Assembly: GCF_002934665.1 (NCBI RefSeq)
Contig: NZ_NIRS01000008.1
Coordinates: 124,001 to 188,000, forward strand
Direction of reading: 5' to 3'
Source of the DNA: Pseudomonas laurylsulfatiphila
GTDB lineage: Bacteria; Pseudomonadota; Gammaproteobacteria; Pseudomonadales; Pseudomonadaceae
Length of the DNA stretch: 64,000 nucleotides
Positions 44,827 to 52,308 of this stretch are shown piece by piece. The position numbers and the translations under genes were made by a program. Position 1 is the stretch's first letter; every line of letters starts with the position of its first letter. Under the pieces are notes generated by a model. It searched no databases, was not told the origin of the DNA, and saw only the letters and a list, made by a program, of their open reading frames with translations.

Positions 44827-46259
44827 GCCGTAGTGAAACCGTGTGGATCGTCGATGACGACCGTTCTATCCGTTGGGTCCTGGAAAAAGCCTTGCAACAG
44901 GAAGGCATGACCACGCAAAGCTTCGACAGCGCCGATGGCGTGATGAGCCGCCTGGCGCGCCAGCAACCGGACGTGATCATTTCCGACATCCGCATGCCCG
45001 GCGCCAGCGGCCTGGACCTTCTGGCGCGGATTCGCGAGCAGCATCCACGACTGCCGGTCATCATCATGACCGCTCATTCCGATCTGGACAGCGCTGTCGC
45101 GTCCTATCAGGGCGGCGCCTTCGAATACCTGCCCAAACCGTTCGATGTCGACGAAGCAGTCTCCCTGGTCAAGCGCGCCAACCAGCACGCCCAGGAGCAG
45201 CAGGGCCTGGAAGTCGCCCCGACACTGACCCGTACCCCGGAAATCATCGGCGAGGCGCCGGCGATGCAGGAAGTGTTTCGCGCCATTGGTCGACTGAGCC
45301 ACTCCAACATCACCGTGCTGATCAATGGCGAATCCGGTACCGGTAAAGAGCTGGTGGCCCACGCCTTGCACCGTCACAGCCCGCGCGCCGCTTCGCCGTT
45401 CATCGCGCTGAACATGGCGGCGATTCCCAAGGACCTGATGGAATCCGAACTGTTCGGCCACGAAAAAGGCGCGTTCACCGGCGCGGCCAACCTGCGTCGC
45501 GGGCGTTTTGAACAGGCGGACGGCGGCACGCTGTTCCTCGATGAAATCGGCGACATGCCCGCCGACACCCAGACCCGCTTGCTGCGGGTGCTGGCCGATG
45601 GCGAGTTTTACCGCGTCGGCGGTCATGTGCCGGTGAAGGTCGATGTGCGCATCATTGCCGCGACTCACCAGAACCTGGAAACCCTGGTGCATGCCGGGAA
45701 ATTCCGTGAGGACTTGTTCCATCGCCTGAATGTGATCCGCATCCACATCCCGCGCCTGTCGGACCGTCGCGAAGACATCCCGACCCTGGCCAAGCACTTC
45801 CTCGGCCGCGCCGCGCAAGAACTGGCCGTCGAGCCAAAACTGCTGAAAAACGAAACCGAGGAATACCTGAAGAACCTGCCGTGGCCCGGCAACGTGCGGC
45901 AACTGGAGAACACTTGTCGCTGGATCACGGTGATGGCTTCGGGTCGCGAAGTGCACATCGGCGACCTGCCACCGGAGTTGCTGAGCCTGCCGCAGGATTC
46001 GGCACCCGTGACCAACTGGGAACAGGCCCTGCGCCAGTGGGCAGACCAGGCGCTGGCCCGCGGCCAGTCGAGCCTGCTCGACAGTGCCGTGCCGGCCTTC
46101 GAGCGGATCATGATCGAGACCGCCCTCAAACACACCGCCGGTCGCCGCCGCGATGCCGCCGTTTTGCTGGGTTGGGGGCGTAACACCCTGACGCGCAAGA
46201 TCAAGGAATTGGGGATGAAGGTGGATGGTGGGGATGATGATGAGGGCGATGAAGGTTAA
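44823..46259 (+). CDS. ntrC: Nitrogen regulation response regulator NtrC (NRI)
   Basis: Sigma-54 enhancer-binding protein of 478 residues. Receiver domain with the acidic pair in WIVDDDRSIRW, phospho-Asp in DVIISDIRMPG and Lys in LPKPFDVDEA; AAA+ domain with Walker A GESGTGKELVA, the sigma-54 contact loop ESELFGHEKGAFTGA and Walker B GGTLFLDEIGDMP; C-terminal Fis-type helix-turn-helix ending in AAVLLGWGRNTLTRKIKELG. It should act on the NtrC-like sites at glnA, ntrB, hutU and the NrsZ-like RNA in this window. It ends with an acidic tail (GDDDEGDEG). Confidence 0.98.
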   Translation: MSRSETVWIVDDDRSIRWVLEKALQQEGMTTQSFDSADGVMSRLARQQPDVIISDIRMPGASGLDLLARIREQHPRLPVIIMTAHSDLDSAVASYQGGAFEYLPKPFDVDEAVSLVKRANQHAQEQQGLEVAPTLTRTPEIIGEAPAMQEVFRAIGRLSHSNITVLINGESGTGKELVAHALHRHSPRAASPFIALNMAAIPKDLMESELFGHEKGAFTGAANLRRGRFEQADGGTLFLDEIGDMPADTQTRLLRVLADGEFYRVGGHVPVKVDVRIIAATHQNLETLVHAGKFREDLFHRLNVIRIHIPRLSDRREDIPTLAKHFLGRAAQELAVEPKLLKNETEEYLKNLPWPGNVRQLENTCRWITVMASGREVHIGDLPPELLSLPQDSAPVTNWEQALRQWADQALARGQSSLLDSAVPAFERIMIETALKHTAGRRRDAAVLLGWGRNTLTRKIKELGMKVDGGDDDEGDEG

Positions 46260-46286
46260 GTCCGGCTTCGGTATTTAGTCGTCAGT

Positions 46287-46343
46287 GAAAAGATCGCAGC
46301 CTTCGGCAGCTCCTACAGGTGCCGGAGGCTGCGATCTTTTTTT
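46287..46343. repeat. REP doublet (family C), shortened
   Basis: Inverted GATCGCAGCCTTCGGCAGC and a truncated partner (GCCGGAGGCTGCGATC) about 27 nt after the ntrC stop, ending in an extended T run; it could help end the ntrBC transcript. Confidence 0.85.
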
Positions 46344-46351
46344 GCCCGGCG

Positions 46352-46368
46352 TGCACCGACTGGATGCA
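46352..46368. promoter_or_regulatory. NtrC-binding site upstream of the NrsZ-like RNA
   Basis: TGCACCGACTGGATGCA matches TGCACC-N4-TGGTGCA at 11 of 13 positions, about 145 bp upstream of the -24 element at 46512. A further TGCACC half-site follows at once. Confidence 0.75.
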
Positions 46369-46445
46369 CCGTGAACCGCAATCGCGCACGGCAACCGATC
46401 CGAAACCCTACCTGCGTTCACAATCGAACCCCTATCGAAAAAACA

Positions 46446-46478
46446 CGAAAGCCCCGGATTACGGGGCTTTCGACGTTT
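46446..46478 (+). terminator. Rho-independent terminator after ntrC
   Basis: Perfect 11-bp hairpin CGAAAGCCCCG-GATTA-CGGGGCTTTCG with a T-containing tail. It lies between the NtrC site and the sigma-54 element of the next unit, insulating the RNA gene from ntrBC read-through. Confidence 0.8.
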
Positions 46479-46511
46479 ATACGCGGGTTTCTGTTTCAAC
46501 TTGTTAAAACC

Positions 46512-46526
46512 TGGCACGCCCCCTGC
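46512..46526 (+). promoter_or_regulatory. Sigma-54 promoter of the NrsZ-like RNA
   Basis: TGGCACGCCCCCTGC is an almost perfect -24/-12 element (TGGCAC-N5-YTGC). The predicted start is near 46538. No protein gene follows on this strand for about 660 bp, which points to an RNA product. Confidence 0.85.
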
Positions 46527-46537
46527 AATAACCCTTT

Positions 46538-46765
46538 CAGGTGATTCAGATCACCGACCCGGTTTCGGGGACCTTGGTACAGGCAGGCCGGGGATTCCCC
46601 TCTTTACACCGGGCTCACACCGCAGCCGCGACGAGCCCAGCCGTTTTGGGGCCCTTGATACAGGCAGGTCAGGGGTTCCTTCTTTACACCAGGCTCACAC
46701 CGCACTCGCGACGAGCCTCCCGTTTCGGGAACCTTGGTACAGGCAGGCCGGGGATTCCCTCTTTT
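46538..46765 (+). ncRNA. nrsZ: NrsZ-like nitrogen-regulated small RNA with tandem repeats
   Basis: About 228 nt downstream of a sigma-54/NtrC promoter directly after ntrC, the position and control of NrsZ in P. aeruginosa (a nitrogen-induced RNA processed from a repeat-containing precursor and linked to rhamnolipid and swarming control). The transcript has two full and one partial copies of a repeat of about 80 nt: 46560-46640, 46641-46719 and 46720-46765. Each carries a core CTTGRTACAGGCAGGYC and a GGGGA...TTCCC stem. The last copy ends TTCCCTCTTTTATT, a possible terminator. I infer homology from synteny and structure; ends are predicted, not measured. Confidence 0.78.
46560..46765 (+). repeat. 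Tandem repeat of about 80 bp, 2.5 copies
   Basis: Imperfect direct repeats starting at 46560, 46641 and 46720. Copies one and two share GGCTCACACCGC and CGCGACGAGCC in their second half; the third stops after its first half. The repeats lie wholly inside the predicted small RNA. Confidence 0.88.
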
Positions 46766-47153
46766 ATTGCTCTCGGAGATGGATCTCCAGCCGCCAGCGG
46801 TCATCGACCTCGCTACCGGCCCATTCGCCCTGCAGCGGACGGGCTGCCACCAGCGTCAGCAGCAACCCCCCATCACTCAAACGTACCCGCCAGTTCACAT
46901 CCTTACCGCCAAGCTTGAGCTGGCCTTTCTGCGCCTTGCCCTCGGCGCCAAACAGCAGCGCGACACTGCCGTCGACGATTTCGCCATGGACCTTGGGTTC
47001 GTTGTTGAACCACACCACCAGCCCGTCGCCCATCACCTCAACCTGCTGCAACTGGCTCGGGTCTGGCGTGGTCAGGCGACCGATCATCAGCCCGATCATC
47101 ATCCCGACGATCGCCAGCGAACCCATCACCTGCAGGAATAGTTTCGAACGCAC
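46764..47153 (-). CDS. Hypothetical membrane-anchored protein
   Basis: About 129 residues from a GTG at 47153 (RSKLFLQVMGSLAIVGMMIG). The open frame reaches an ATG at 47204, but that start would overlap the divergent trmL ATG (CATG, 47202-47205), so the shorter form is preferred. One N-terminal membrane helix, then a soluble domain (VVWFNNEPKVHGEIVDGSVALLFGA in two parts, LKLGGKDVNWRVRLSDGG) that is probably periplasmic. It converges on the NrsZ-like RNA. I do not recognise a named family. Confidence 0.68.
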   Translation of the reverse strand: MRSKLFLQVMGSLAIVGMMIGLMIGRLTTPDPSQLQQVEVMGDGLVVWFNNEPKVHGEIVDGSVALLFGAEGKAQKGQLKLGGKDVNWRVRLSDGGLLLTLVAARPLQGEWAGSEVDDRWRLEIHLREQ

Positions 47154-47202
47154 GCCTGCTTGCGGCGTAGAATGCGCGTCATCTTTACCTTCGGAGCCGT
47201 GC

Positions 47203-47658
47203 ATGTTTCACGTCATCCTTTTCCAACCAGAAATTCCGCCGAATACCGGCAACGTTATCAGGCTGTGCGCCAACAGTGGCTGCCACCTGCATTTGATCGA
47301 GCCGCTGGGCTTCGAGATGGACGACAAGCGCCTGCGCCGCGCCGGCCTCGACTACCACGAGTATGCCACCCTGCAACGTCACGCCGACCTCGCCAGCTGC
47401 CTGAAAAGCCTCGGTCATCCACGGCTGTTCGCCTTCACCACCAAGGGCTCGCGGCCATTCCACGATGCCAGCTTCGCCCCTGGCGATGCGTTCTTGTTCG
47501 GCCCGGAAAGCCGGGGTTTGCCCGCCGAGGTCCTGGACGCCCTGCCCCCCGAGCAACGCCTGCGCCTGCCGATGCGCGAAGGCTGCCGTAGCCTGAACCT
47601 GTCGAATACCGTGGCCGTCGCGGTTTACGAAGCCTGGCGCCAGAACGACTTCAAATAA
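47203..47658 (+). CDS. trmL: tRNA (cytidine/uridine-2'-O)-methyltransferase TrmL
   Basis: SPOUT methyltransferase that modifies the wobble position of tRNA-Leu isoacceptors. 151 residues from MFHVILFQPEIPPNTGN; the open frame continues far upstream through the small RNA but lacks coding character there. Motifs: NTGNVIRLCANSGCHLHLI, FLFGPESRGLPAEVL and the trefoil-knot SAM site LPMREGCRSLNLSNTVAVAVYE. Confidence 0.96.
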   Translation: MFHVILFQPEIPPNTGNVIRLCANSGCHLHLIEPLGFEMDDKRLRRAGLDYHEYATLQRHADLASCLKSLGHPRLFAFTTKGSRPFHDASFAPGDAFLFGPESRGLPAEVLDALPPEQRLRLPMREGCRSLNLSNTVAVAVYEAWRQNDFK

Positions 47659-47671
47659 CACCACGACCCAA

Positions 47672-47752
47672 TGTAGGAGCTGCCGAAGGCTGCGATCTTT
47701 TGATCTTAAAAATCAAGATCAAAAGATCGCAGCCTTCGGCAGCTCCTACAGG
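47672..47752. repeat. REP doublet (family C)
   Basis: Long inverted repeat of AGGAGCTGCCGAAGGCTGCG plus GATCTTTTGATC arms with a short loop, downstream of trmL. Confidence 0.9.
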
Positions 47753-47774
47753 AGGCAGTGCATCCAGCAGTTTG

Positions 47775-47826
47775 GTTTGCCCCATGAAAAAAGCGCCTTC
47801 AGAGGCGCTTTTTTCATGGGGCAAAC
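47775..47826. terminator. Bidirectional terminator between trmL and secB, 24-bp perfect inverted repeat
   Basis: Arms of 24 bp (47775-47798 and 47803-47826) are exactly complementary around the loop TCAG; the core is AAAAAAGCGCCT / AGGCGCTTTTTT. A/T runs flank the GC stem on both sides, so it can terminate both converging transcripts. The arms are much longer than in an ordinary terminator. Confidence 0.9.
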
Positions 47827-47833
47827 GAAGCTT

Positions 47834-48319
47834 TTACTGAACGGTCGGCGTCTCGCCGGCAGCCTGCATGCGTTGCAGCTCTTGCGCGTACAGCGCATCG
47901 AAGTTCACCGGGGCCAGCATCAGTGCCGGGAACGAACCGCGGGTCACCAGGCTGTCCAAGGTTTCGCGAGCGTACGGGAACAGGATGTTCGGGCAGAACG
48001 CACCCAGGGTGTGGCTCATCGAAGCATCGTCCAGGTTCTTGATCAGGAAGATACCGGCCTGCTGCACTTCAGCGATGAACGCCACTTCGTCACCGTTTTT
48101 CACGGTAACCGACAGGGTCAGCACGACTTCGTGGAAGTCCGACTCCAATACCTTTTGACGGGTGTTCAGATCCAGGGCGACGCTCGGCTCCCACTGCTGG
48201 CGGAAGATCGCCGGGCTTTTCGGAGCTTCGAAGGACAGGTCACGCACATAAATGCGCTGCAAGGAGAATTGCGGTGCAGTTTCTTCTTCGTTCGCAGCAG
48301 TGTTCTGTTGGTCAGTCAT
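47834..48319 (-). CDS. secB: Protein-export chaperone SecB
   Basis: Tetrameric cytoplasmic chaperone that keeps preproteins unfolded and hands them to SecA. 161 residues. Typical segments: FSLQRIYVRDLSFEAPKSP, VSVTLSV-type strand (VLTLSVTVKNGDEVAFIAEV), LGAFCPNILFPYARE and GSFPALMLAPVNFDALY. It is downstream of grxC and the rhodanese-like gene on the same strand, the usual Pseudomonas order. Confidence 0.97.
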   Translation of the reverse strand: MTDQQNTAANEEETAPQFSLQRIYVRDLSFEAPKSPAIFRQQWEPSVALDLNTRQKVLESDFHEVVLTLSVTVKNGDEVAFIAEVQQAGIFLIKNLDDASMSHTLGAFCPNILFPYARETLDSLVTRGSFPALMLAPVNFDALYAQELQRMQAAGETPTVQ

Positions 48320-48375
48320 CGCAGATCCTTCTTGATCCAGGGTTCTTTTAGGTTTGCTTGTTTGAGGTATTGCCG

Positions 48376-48630
48376 TCAGGCCCTGAGCAGCACGTCGAGC
48401 TTGCCGGCGCGCTCCAGGGCGAACAAATCATCACAACCGCCCACGTGGGTGCTGCCGATCCAGATTTGCGGCACGGAAGTACGTCCGGCCTTCTGGGCCA
48501 TCGCAGCGCGCACCTGCGGCTTGCCATCGACCTTGATCTCTTCGAAGGCCACGCCTTTGTTCTCGAGCAGGTACTTGGCTCGCGAGCAGTAAGGGCAGTA
48601 ATCGCTGGAATAGACGACGACGTTGCTCAT
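48376..48630 (-). CDS. grxC: Glutaredoxin 3
   Basis: 84-residue dithiol glutaredoxin with active site CPYC (SSDYCPYCSRAKYLL), the cis-Pro TSVPQIWIG and the GG-CDD glutathione-binding motif (VGGCDDLFAL). It reduces disulphides and mixed glutathione disulphides in the cytoplasm. It lies one nucleotide after the rhodanese-like gene and 56 nt before secB. Confidence 0.97.
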   Translation of the reverse strand: MSNVVVYSSDYCPYCSRAKYLLENKGVAFEEIKVDGKPQVRAAMAQKAGRTSVPQIWIGSTHVGGCDDLFALERAGKLDVLLRA

Positions 48631-48631
48631 A

Positions 48632-49045
48632 TCACTTCACCAGCGGCAGATTGTCGGCTTTCCAGCTGGAGATACCGCCGGAAAGCTTGGCGGCGGTGAA
48701 GCCGGATTTCATCAATTCGCGGGCGTGAGTGCCGGCAGTCTGGCCCATGGCATCGACCAGGATGATGGTCTTGGCCTTGTGCTTTTCCAGCTCGCCAACG
48801 CGGGCGATCAGTTTGTCCTGGGGAATGTTCAGCGCGCCGACAATGTGACCGGCGGCGAAATCCTTGGTTGGACGAATGTCGATCACCACGCCTGCGTCCT
48901 TGTTGACCAGGCCGGTCAGTTCGCCAGTGCTCAGGCTACGGCCGCCGCCCTGCATTTGATAGGCAATCAGCAACGCCAGCAGTACGACGAAGATACCGAC
49001 GAGAATGTAGTGGTTAGTGGCGAATTCAATCAGGTGAGCAACCAT
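48632..49045 (-). CDS. Membrane-anchored rhodanese-like protein lacking the catalytic Cys
   Basis: 137 residues from the ATG at 49045 (MVAHLIEFATNHYILVGIF), one N-terminal membrane helix, then a single rhodanese domain (GVVIDIRPTKDFAAGHIVGALNIP). In the active loop the catalytic Cys is replaced: the sequence reads LVDAMGQTAGTHA, with Asp where a cysteine is expected, so sulphur transfer is unlikely. It is YibN-like and sits before grxC-secB as in related genomes. A 16-residue longer start is possible but precedes no ribosome site. Confidence 0.87.
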   Translation of the reverse strand: MVAHLIEFATNHYILVGIFVVLLALLIAYQMQGGGRSLSTGELTGLVNKDAGVVIDIRPTKDFAAGHIVGALNIPQDKLIARVGELEKHKAKTIILVDAMGQTAGTHARELMKSGFTAAKLSGGISSWKADNLPLVK

Positions 49046-49197
49046 CGAAGGAGGTTCCAGGGCGTTAAAATGTCGGCCAGTATACACAGCCACTATGGTG
49101 GGCCAAACCCCGTCCGGCGGTGACGTGGCCGGAACTTCGCTTTAAACTGCGACTCCCTTTTCCATCGCCCCTTTTTACTTAAGCCAGAGCGAATTCC

Positions 49198-50727
49198 ATG
49201 ACTACCACGCCTAAACCTTTGGTCCTGATGATTCTCGACGGCTTCGGTCACAGCGACAACCCCGAATCCAACGCCATTTTCGCGGCGAAGAAGCCTGTAC
49301 TGGACCGCCTGTGGGCCACCGTGCCGAACGGCCTGATCTCGGGCAGCGGCATGGACGTCGGTCTTCCGGACGGCCAGATGGGCAACTCCGAAGTCGGTCA
49401 CATGAACCTCGGCGCCGGTCGCGTGGTGTACCAGGACTTCACTCGCGTCACCAAATCGATCCGCGACGGCGAGTTCTTCGAGAACCCGACCATCTGCGCC
49501 GCCGTGGACAAAGCCGTCGCCGCCGGCAAAGCCGTGCATTTCATGGGCCTGCTGTCCGATGGCGGCGTGCACAGCCACCAGGATCACTTGATCGCAATGG
49601 CCGAACTGGCCTTCAAGCGCGGCGCCGAAAAAATCTACCTGCACGCTTTCCTCGATGGCCGCGACACTCCGCCGAAAAGCGCTGAGTCCTCCATCGAACT
49701 GCTCGACGCGACCTTCCAGGCCCTGGGCAAAGGCCGGATCGCCAGCCTGATCGGCCGTTACTACGCCATGGACCGCGACAACCGTTGGGACCGTGTCTCC
49801 CAGGCCTACAACCTGATTGTCGATGGCCAGGGCGAGTTCAACGCCGCCACCGCCCAGGAAGGCCTGCAAGCAGCCTACGAGCGCGGCGAGAGCGACGAAT
49901 TCGTCAAAGCCACCTCCATCGGTGAGCCGGTAAAAGTCGAAGACGGCGATGCCGTGGTGTTCATGAACTTCCGCGCCGACCGCGCCCGCGAGCTGACTCG
50001 CGTGTTCGTCGAAGACAACTTCAGTGAGTTCGAGCGTGCCCGCCAGCCGAAACTGGCCGGTTTCGTCATGCTGACCCAATACGCCGCGAGCATCCCTGCG
50101 CCGTCGGCTTTCGCTGCCGGCAGCCTGGAAAACGTGCTGGGCGACTACCTGGCGAAAAACGGCAAGACCCAGCTGCGCATCGCCGAAACCGAAAAATACG
50201 CCCACGTGACCTTCTTCTTCTCCGGCGGCCGCGAAGAACCGTTCCCGGGAGAAGAACGCATCCTGATTCCGTCGCCAAAAGTCGCCACCTATGACTTGCA
50301 GCCGGAAATGAGCGCACCGGAAGTCACCGACCGCATCGTCGACGCCATCGAAAACCAGCGTTACGACGTGATCGTGGTCAACTACGCCAACGGCGACATG
50401 GTCGGCCACAGCGGCGTGTTCGAAGCGGCGGTCAAGGCCGTCGAATGCCTTGACCTGTGCGTGGGCCGCATCGTCGATGCCCTGGAAAAAGTCGGCGGCG
50501 AAGCCTTGATCACCGCCGACCATGGCAACGTCGAGCAAATGTCCGATGCAACCACCGGCCAGGCGCACACTGCACACACCACCGAGCCGGTGCCGTTCAT
50601 CTATGTCGGCAAGCGCGACCTGAAGGTCCGCGAAGGCGGCGTGCTGGCGGACGTGGCGCCAACCATGCTGAAGCTGTTGGGCCTTGAGCAACCGGCGGAA
50701 ATGACCGGGACTTCGATTCTGGTCTGA
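49198..50727 (+). CDS. gpmI: Phosphoglycerate mutase, cofactor-independent
   Basis: Interconverts 3- and 2-phosphoglycerate, Mn-dependent. 509 residues of the alkaline-phosphatase superfamily. The metal site opens LMILDGFGHSDNPESNA, the phosphoserine is in GQMGNSEVGHMNLGAGR, and later ligands are in VVNYANGDMVGHSG and ITADHGNVEQM. It heads the run gpmI, envC-like, ctpA, deacetylase, but a REP doublet separates it from the others. Confidence 0.97.
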   Translation: MTTTPKPLVLMILDGFGHSDNPESNAIFAAKKPVLDRLWATVPNGLISGSGMDVGLPDGQMGNSEVGHMNLGAGRVVYQDFTRVTKSIRDGEFFENPTICAAVDKAVAAGKAVHFMGLLSDGGVHSHQDHLIAMAELAFKRGAEKIYLHAFLDGRDTPPKSAESSIELLDATFQALGKGRIASLIGRYYAMDRDNRWDRVSQAYNLIVDGQGEFNAATAQEGLQAAYERGESDEFVKATSIGEPVKVEDGDAVVFMNFRADRARELTRVFVEDNFSEFERARQPKLAGFVMLTQYAASIPAPSAFAAGSLENVLGDYLAKNGKTQLRIAETEKYAHVTFFFSGGREEPFPGEERILIPSPKVATYDLQPEMSAPEVTDRIVDAIENQRYDVIVVNYANGDMVGHSGVFEAAVKAVECLDLCVGRIVDALEKVGGEALITADHGNVEQMSDATTGQAHTAHTTEPVPFIYVGKRDLKVREGGVLADVAPTMLKLLGLEQPAEMTGTSILV

Positions 50728-50753
50728 TCGGATTTCCAAAACGCAACAAAATC

Positions 50754-50844
50754 TGTGGGAGCGAGCTTGCTCGCGATAGCAATCTGACAGCCAACATCTA
50801 TGTTGAATGATCGGACGCCATCGCGAGCAAGCTCGCTCCCACAG
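50754..50844. repeat. REP doublet (family A)
   Basis: Inverted GTGGGAGCGAGCTTGCTCGC copies after gpmI; the spacer holds CAACATCTATGTTG (50792-50805), one base from the core shared with the doublets at 6181 and 23703. Confidence 0.9.
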
Positions 50845-50978
50845 TGGTTTTTGGAGTTTTTGAAATGGAATTCAGTCTGTCGCTTGCTCCAGTCATCACA
50901 CAGTCAGAAATGGGCATTTTTTTTGCCGCCCATGGCGGGCATACTAGGCCGTCCCTTTCCCTGGTGCCGCCCGCCCCT

Positions 50979-52274
50979 ATGCTTCGCGTCCTGATAGCCC
51001 TAGCTCTGACTTGCCTGCTCCAACCGGCCTTTGCTGACGAGCGCGCAGACACCCAACAACAGTTGGACGCCACGCGTCAGGACATTGCCGAGCTGAAGAA
51101 GCTGCTGGGCAAGCTGCAGGAAGAAAAATCCGGCGTGCAGAAAGAGCTCAAGGGCACCGAAACCGAAATGGGCAAGCTCGAGAAGCAGGTCGACGCCCTG
51201 CAAAAAGAGCTGAAGAAAAGCGAAGCCGAGCTGCAGCGACTCGATGCGGAGAAAAAAAAACTCCAGAGCGCGCGCATTGAACAGCAACGACTGATCGCCA
51301 TTCAGGCCCGAGCGGCCTACCAGAACGGTCGTCAGGAATACCTCAAGCTGCTGCTCAACCAGCAGAATCCGGAAAGATTCGCCCGCACCCTCACCTATTA
51401 CGACTACCTGAGCCAGGCTCGCCTGGAGCAGTTGAAGAATTTCAACGAAACCCTGCGCCAACTGTCCAATGTCGAGAAAGACATCGCCATGCAGCAGGCG
51501 CAACTGCTGGTGCAGCAAAGCAGCCTCGACACCCAGCGTGACGAGCTCGAGAAAGTCCGCAAGGAGCGCCAGCAAGTCCTGGCCAAGCTCAATGACGACG
51601 TAAAGGCTCGCGATCAGAAACTGGCGGCGCGCGAGCAGGATCAGGCAGACCTGTCTAAAGTCCTTAAAACCATTGAAGAAACCCTGGCCCGCCAGGCCCG
51701 TGAGGCAGAAGAAGCGCGACAAAAAGCGCTGATTGCCCAGCAGGAAGCCGAAAAAAAGCGTTTACGTGAGGCCCAGGCGCAGGCAGATGCCAGCGACGAC
51801 GCCCCACGCAAACCGGTCAGATCGACACCTGGCGCACTGGTTTCCAGTTCCGGCGAGACCTTTGGTGGTCCGTTTGCGTCAACCCGCGGCAAACTTCCCT
51901 GGCCTGTCGATGGTCGACTGCTGGCGCGCTACGGTGAAAGCCGTGGCGACGATGCCCGGACCAAGTGGGATGGCGTGATGATCGGCGCTTCTGCCGGCAG
52001 TGCGGTGCGTGCCGTACACGGTGGTCGCGTGGTGTTCGCCGACTGGTTGCGCGGCGCCGGGCTGCTGGTGATTCTCGACCACGGCAATGGTTATTTGAGT
52101 CTGTACGGTCACAACCAGACGCTGCTCAAGTCTGCGGGTGACGTTGTAAAAGCCGGTGAGCCTATTTCCACTGTCGGTAACAGTGGCGGGCAGGACACAC
52201 CAGCGCTGTATTTCGCAATTCGTCAGCAGGGTCACCCGAGTGACCCTGCGCAATGGTGCCACGCGCAAGGATAG
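50979..52274 (+). CDS. envC: EnvC-type murein hydrolase activator
   Basis: Periplasmic activator of cell-wall amidases during septal splitting. 431 residues from the ATG at 50979 (MLRVLIALALTCLLQPAFA, a signal peptide); an upstream open extension is non-coding. Two long coiled-coil segments run to about residue 270 (QQLDATRQDIAELKKLLG, KQVDALQKELKKSEAELQ), then a LytM/M23 domain. The M23 zinc ligands are degenerate (TKWDGVMIGA instead of an HxxxD motif), as expected for an activator rather than an enzyme. ctpA follows by 34 nt. Confidence 0.9.
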   Translation: MLRVLIALALTCLLQPAFADERADTQQQLDATRQDIAELKKLLGKLQEEKSGVQKELKGTETEMGKLEKQVDALQKELKKSEAELQRLDAEKKKLQSARIEQQRLIAIQARAAYQNGRQEYLKLLLNQQNPERFARTLTYYDYLSQARLEQLKNFNETLRQLSNVEKDIAMQQAQLLVQQSSLDTQRDELEKVRKERQQVLAKLNDDVKARDQKLAAREQDQADLSKVLKTIEETLARQAREAEEARQKALIAQQEAEKKRLREAQAQADASDDAPRKPVRSTPGALVSSSGETFGGPFASTRGKLPWPVDGRLLARYGESRGDDARTKWDGVMIGASAGSAVRAVHGGRVVFADWLRGAGLLVILDHGNGYLSLYGHNQTLLKSAGDVVKAGEPISTVGNSGGQDTPALYFAIRQQGHPSDPAQWCHAQG

Positions 52275-52308
52275 GCGTTGAGTCACCAACATTAGGAGTT
52301 CGTTCGAC

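Noticed and set aside
46560..46765. Tandem repeat RNA as a CrcZ/CrcY-type Hfq decoy
   Set aside because: It lacks the multiple AANAANAA motifs of Crc RNAs; position after ntrC and the NtrC site fit NrsZ better.
46501..47202. Upstream open extension of trmL with a repeated GTGRPGI-like peptide
   Set aside because: The peptide repeat only reflects the 80-bp DNA repeat; the region follows a sigma-54 promoter and fits an RNA gene. TrmL starts at its family-typical MFHVILF.
49093..50739. Minus-strand open frame of 548 codons over gpmI
   Set aside because: Antisense shadow of gpmI, whose catalytic motifs are intact on the other strand.
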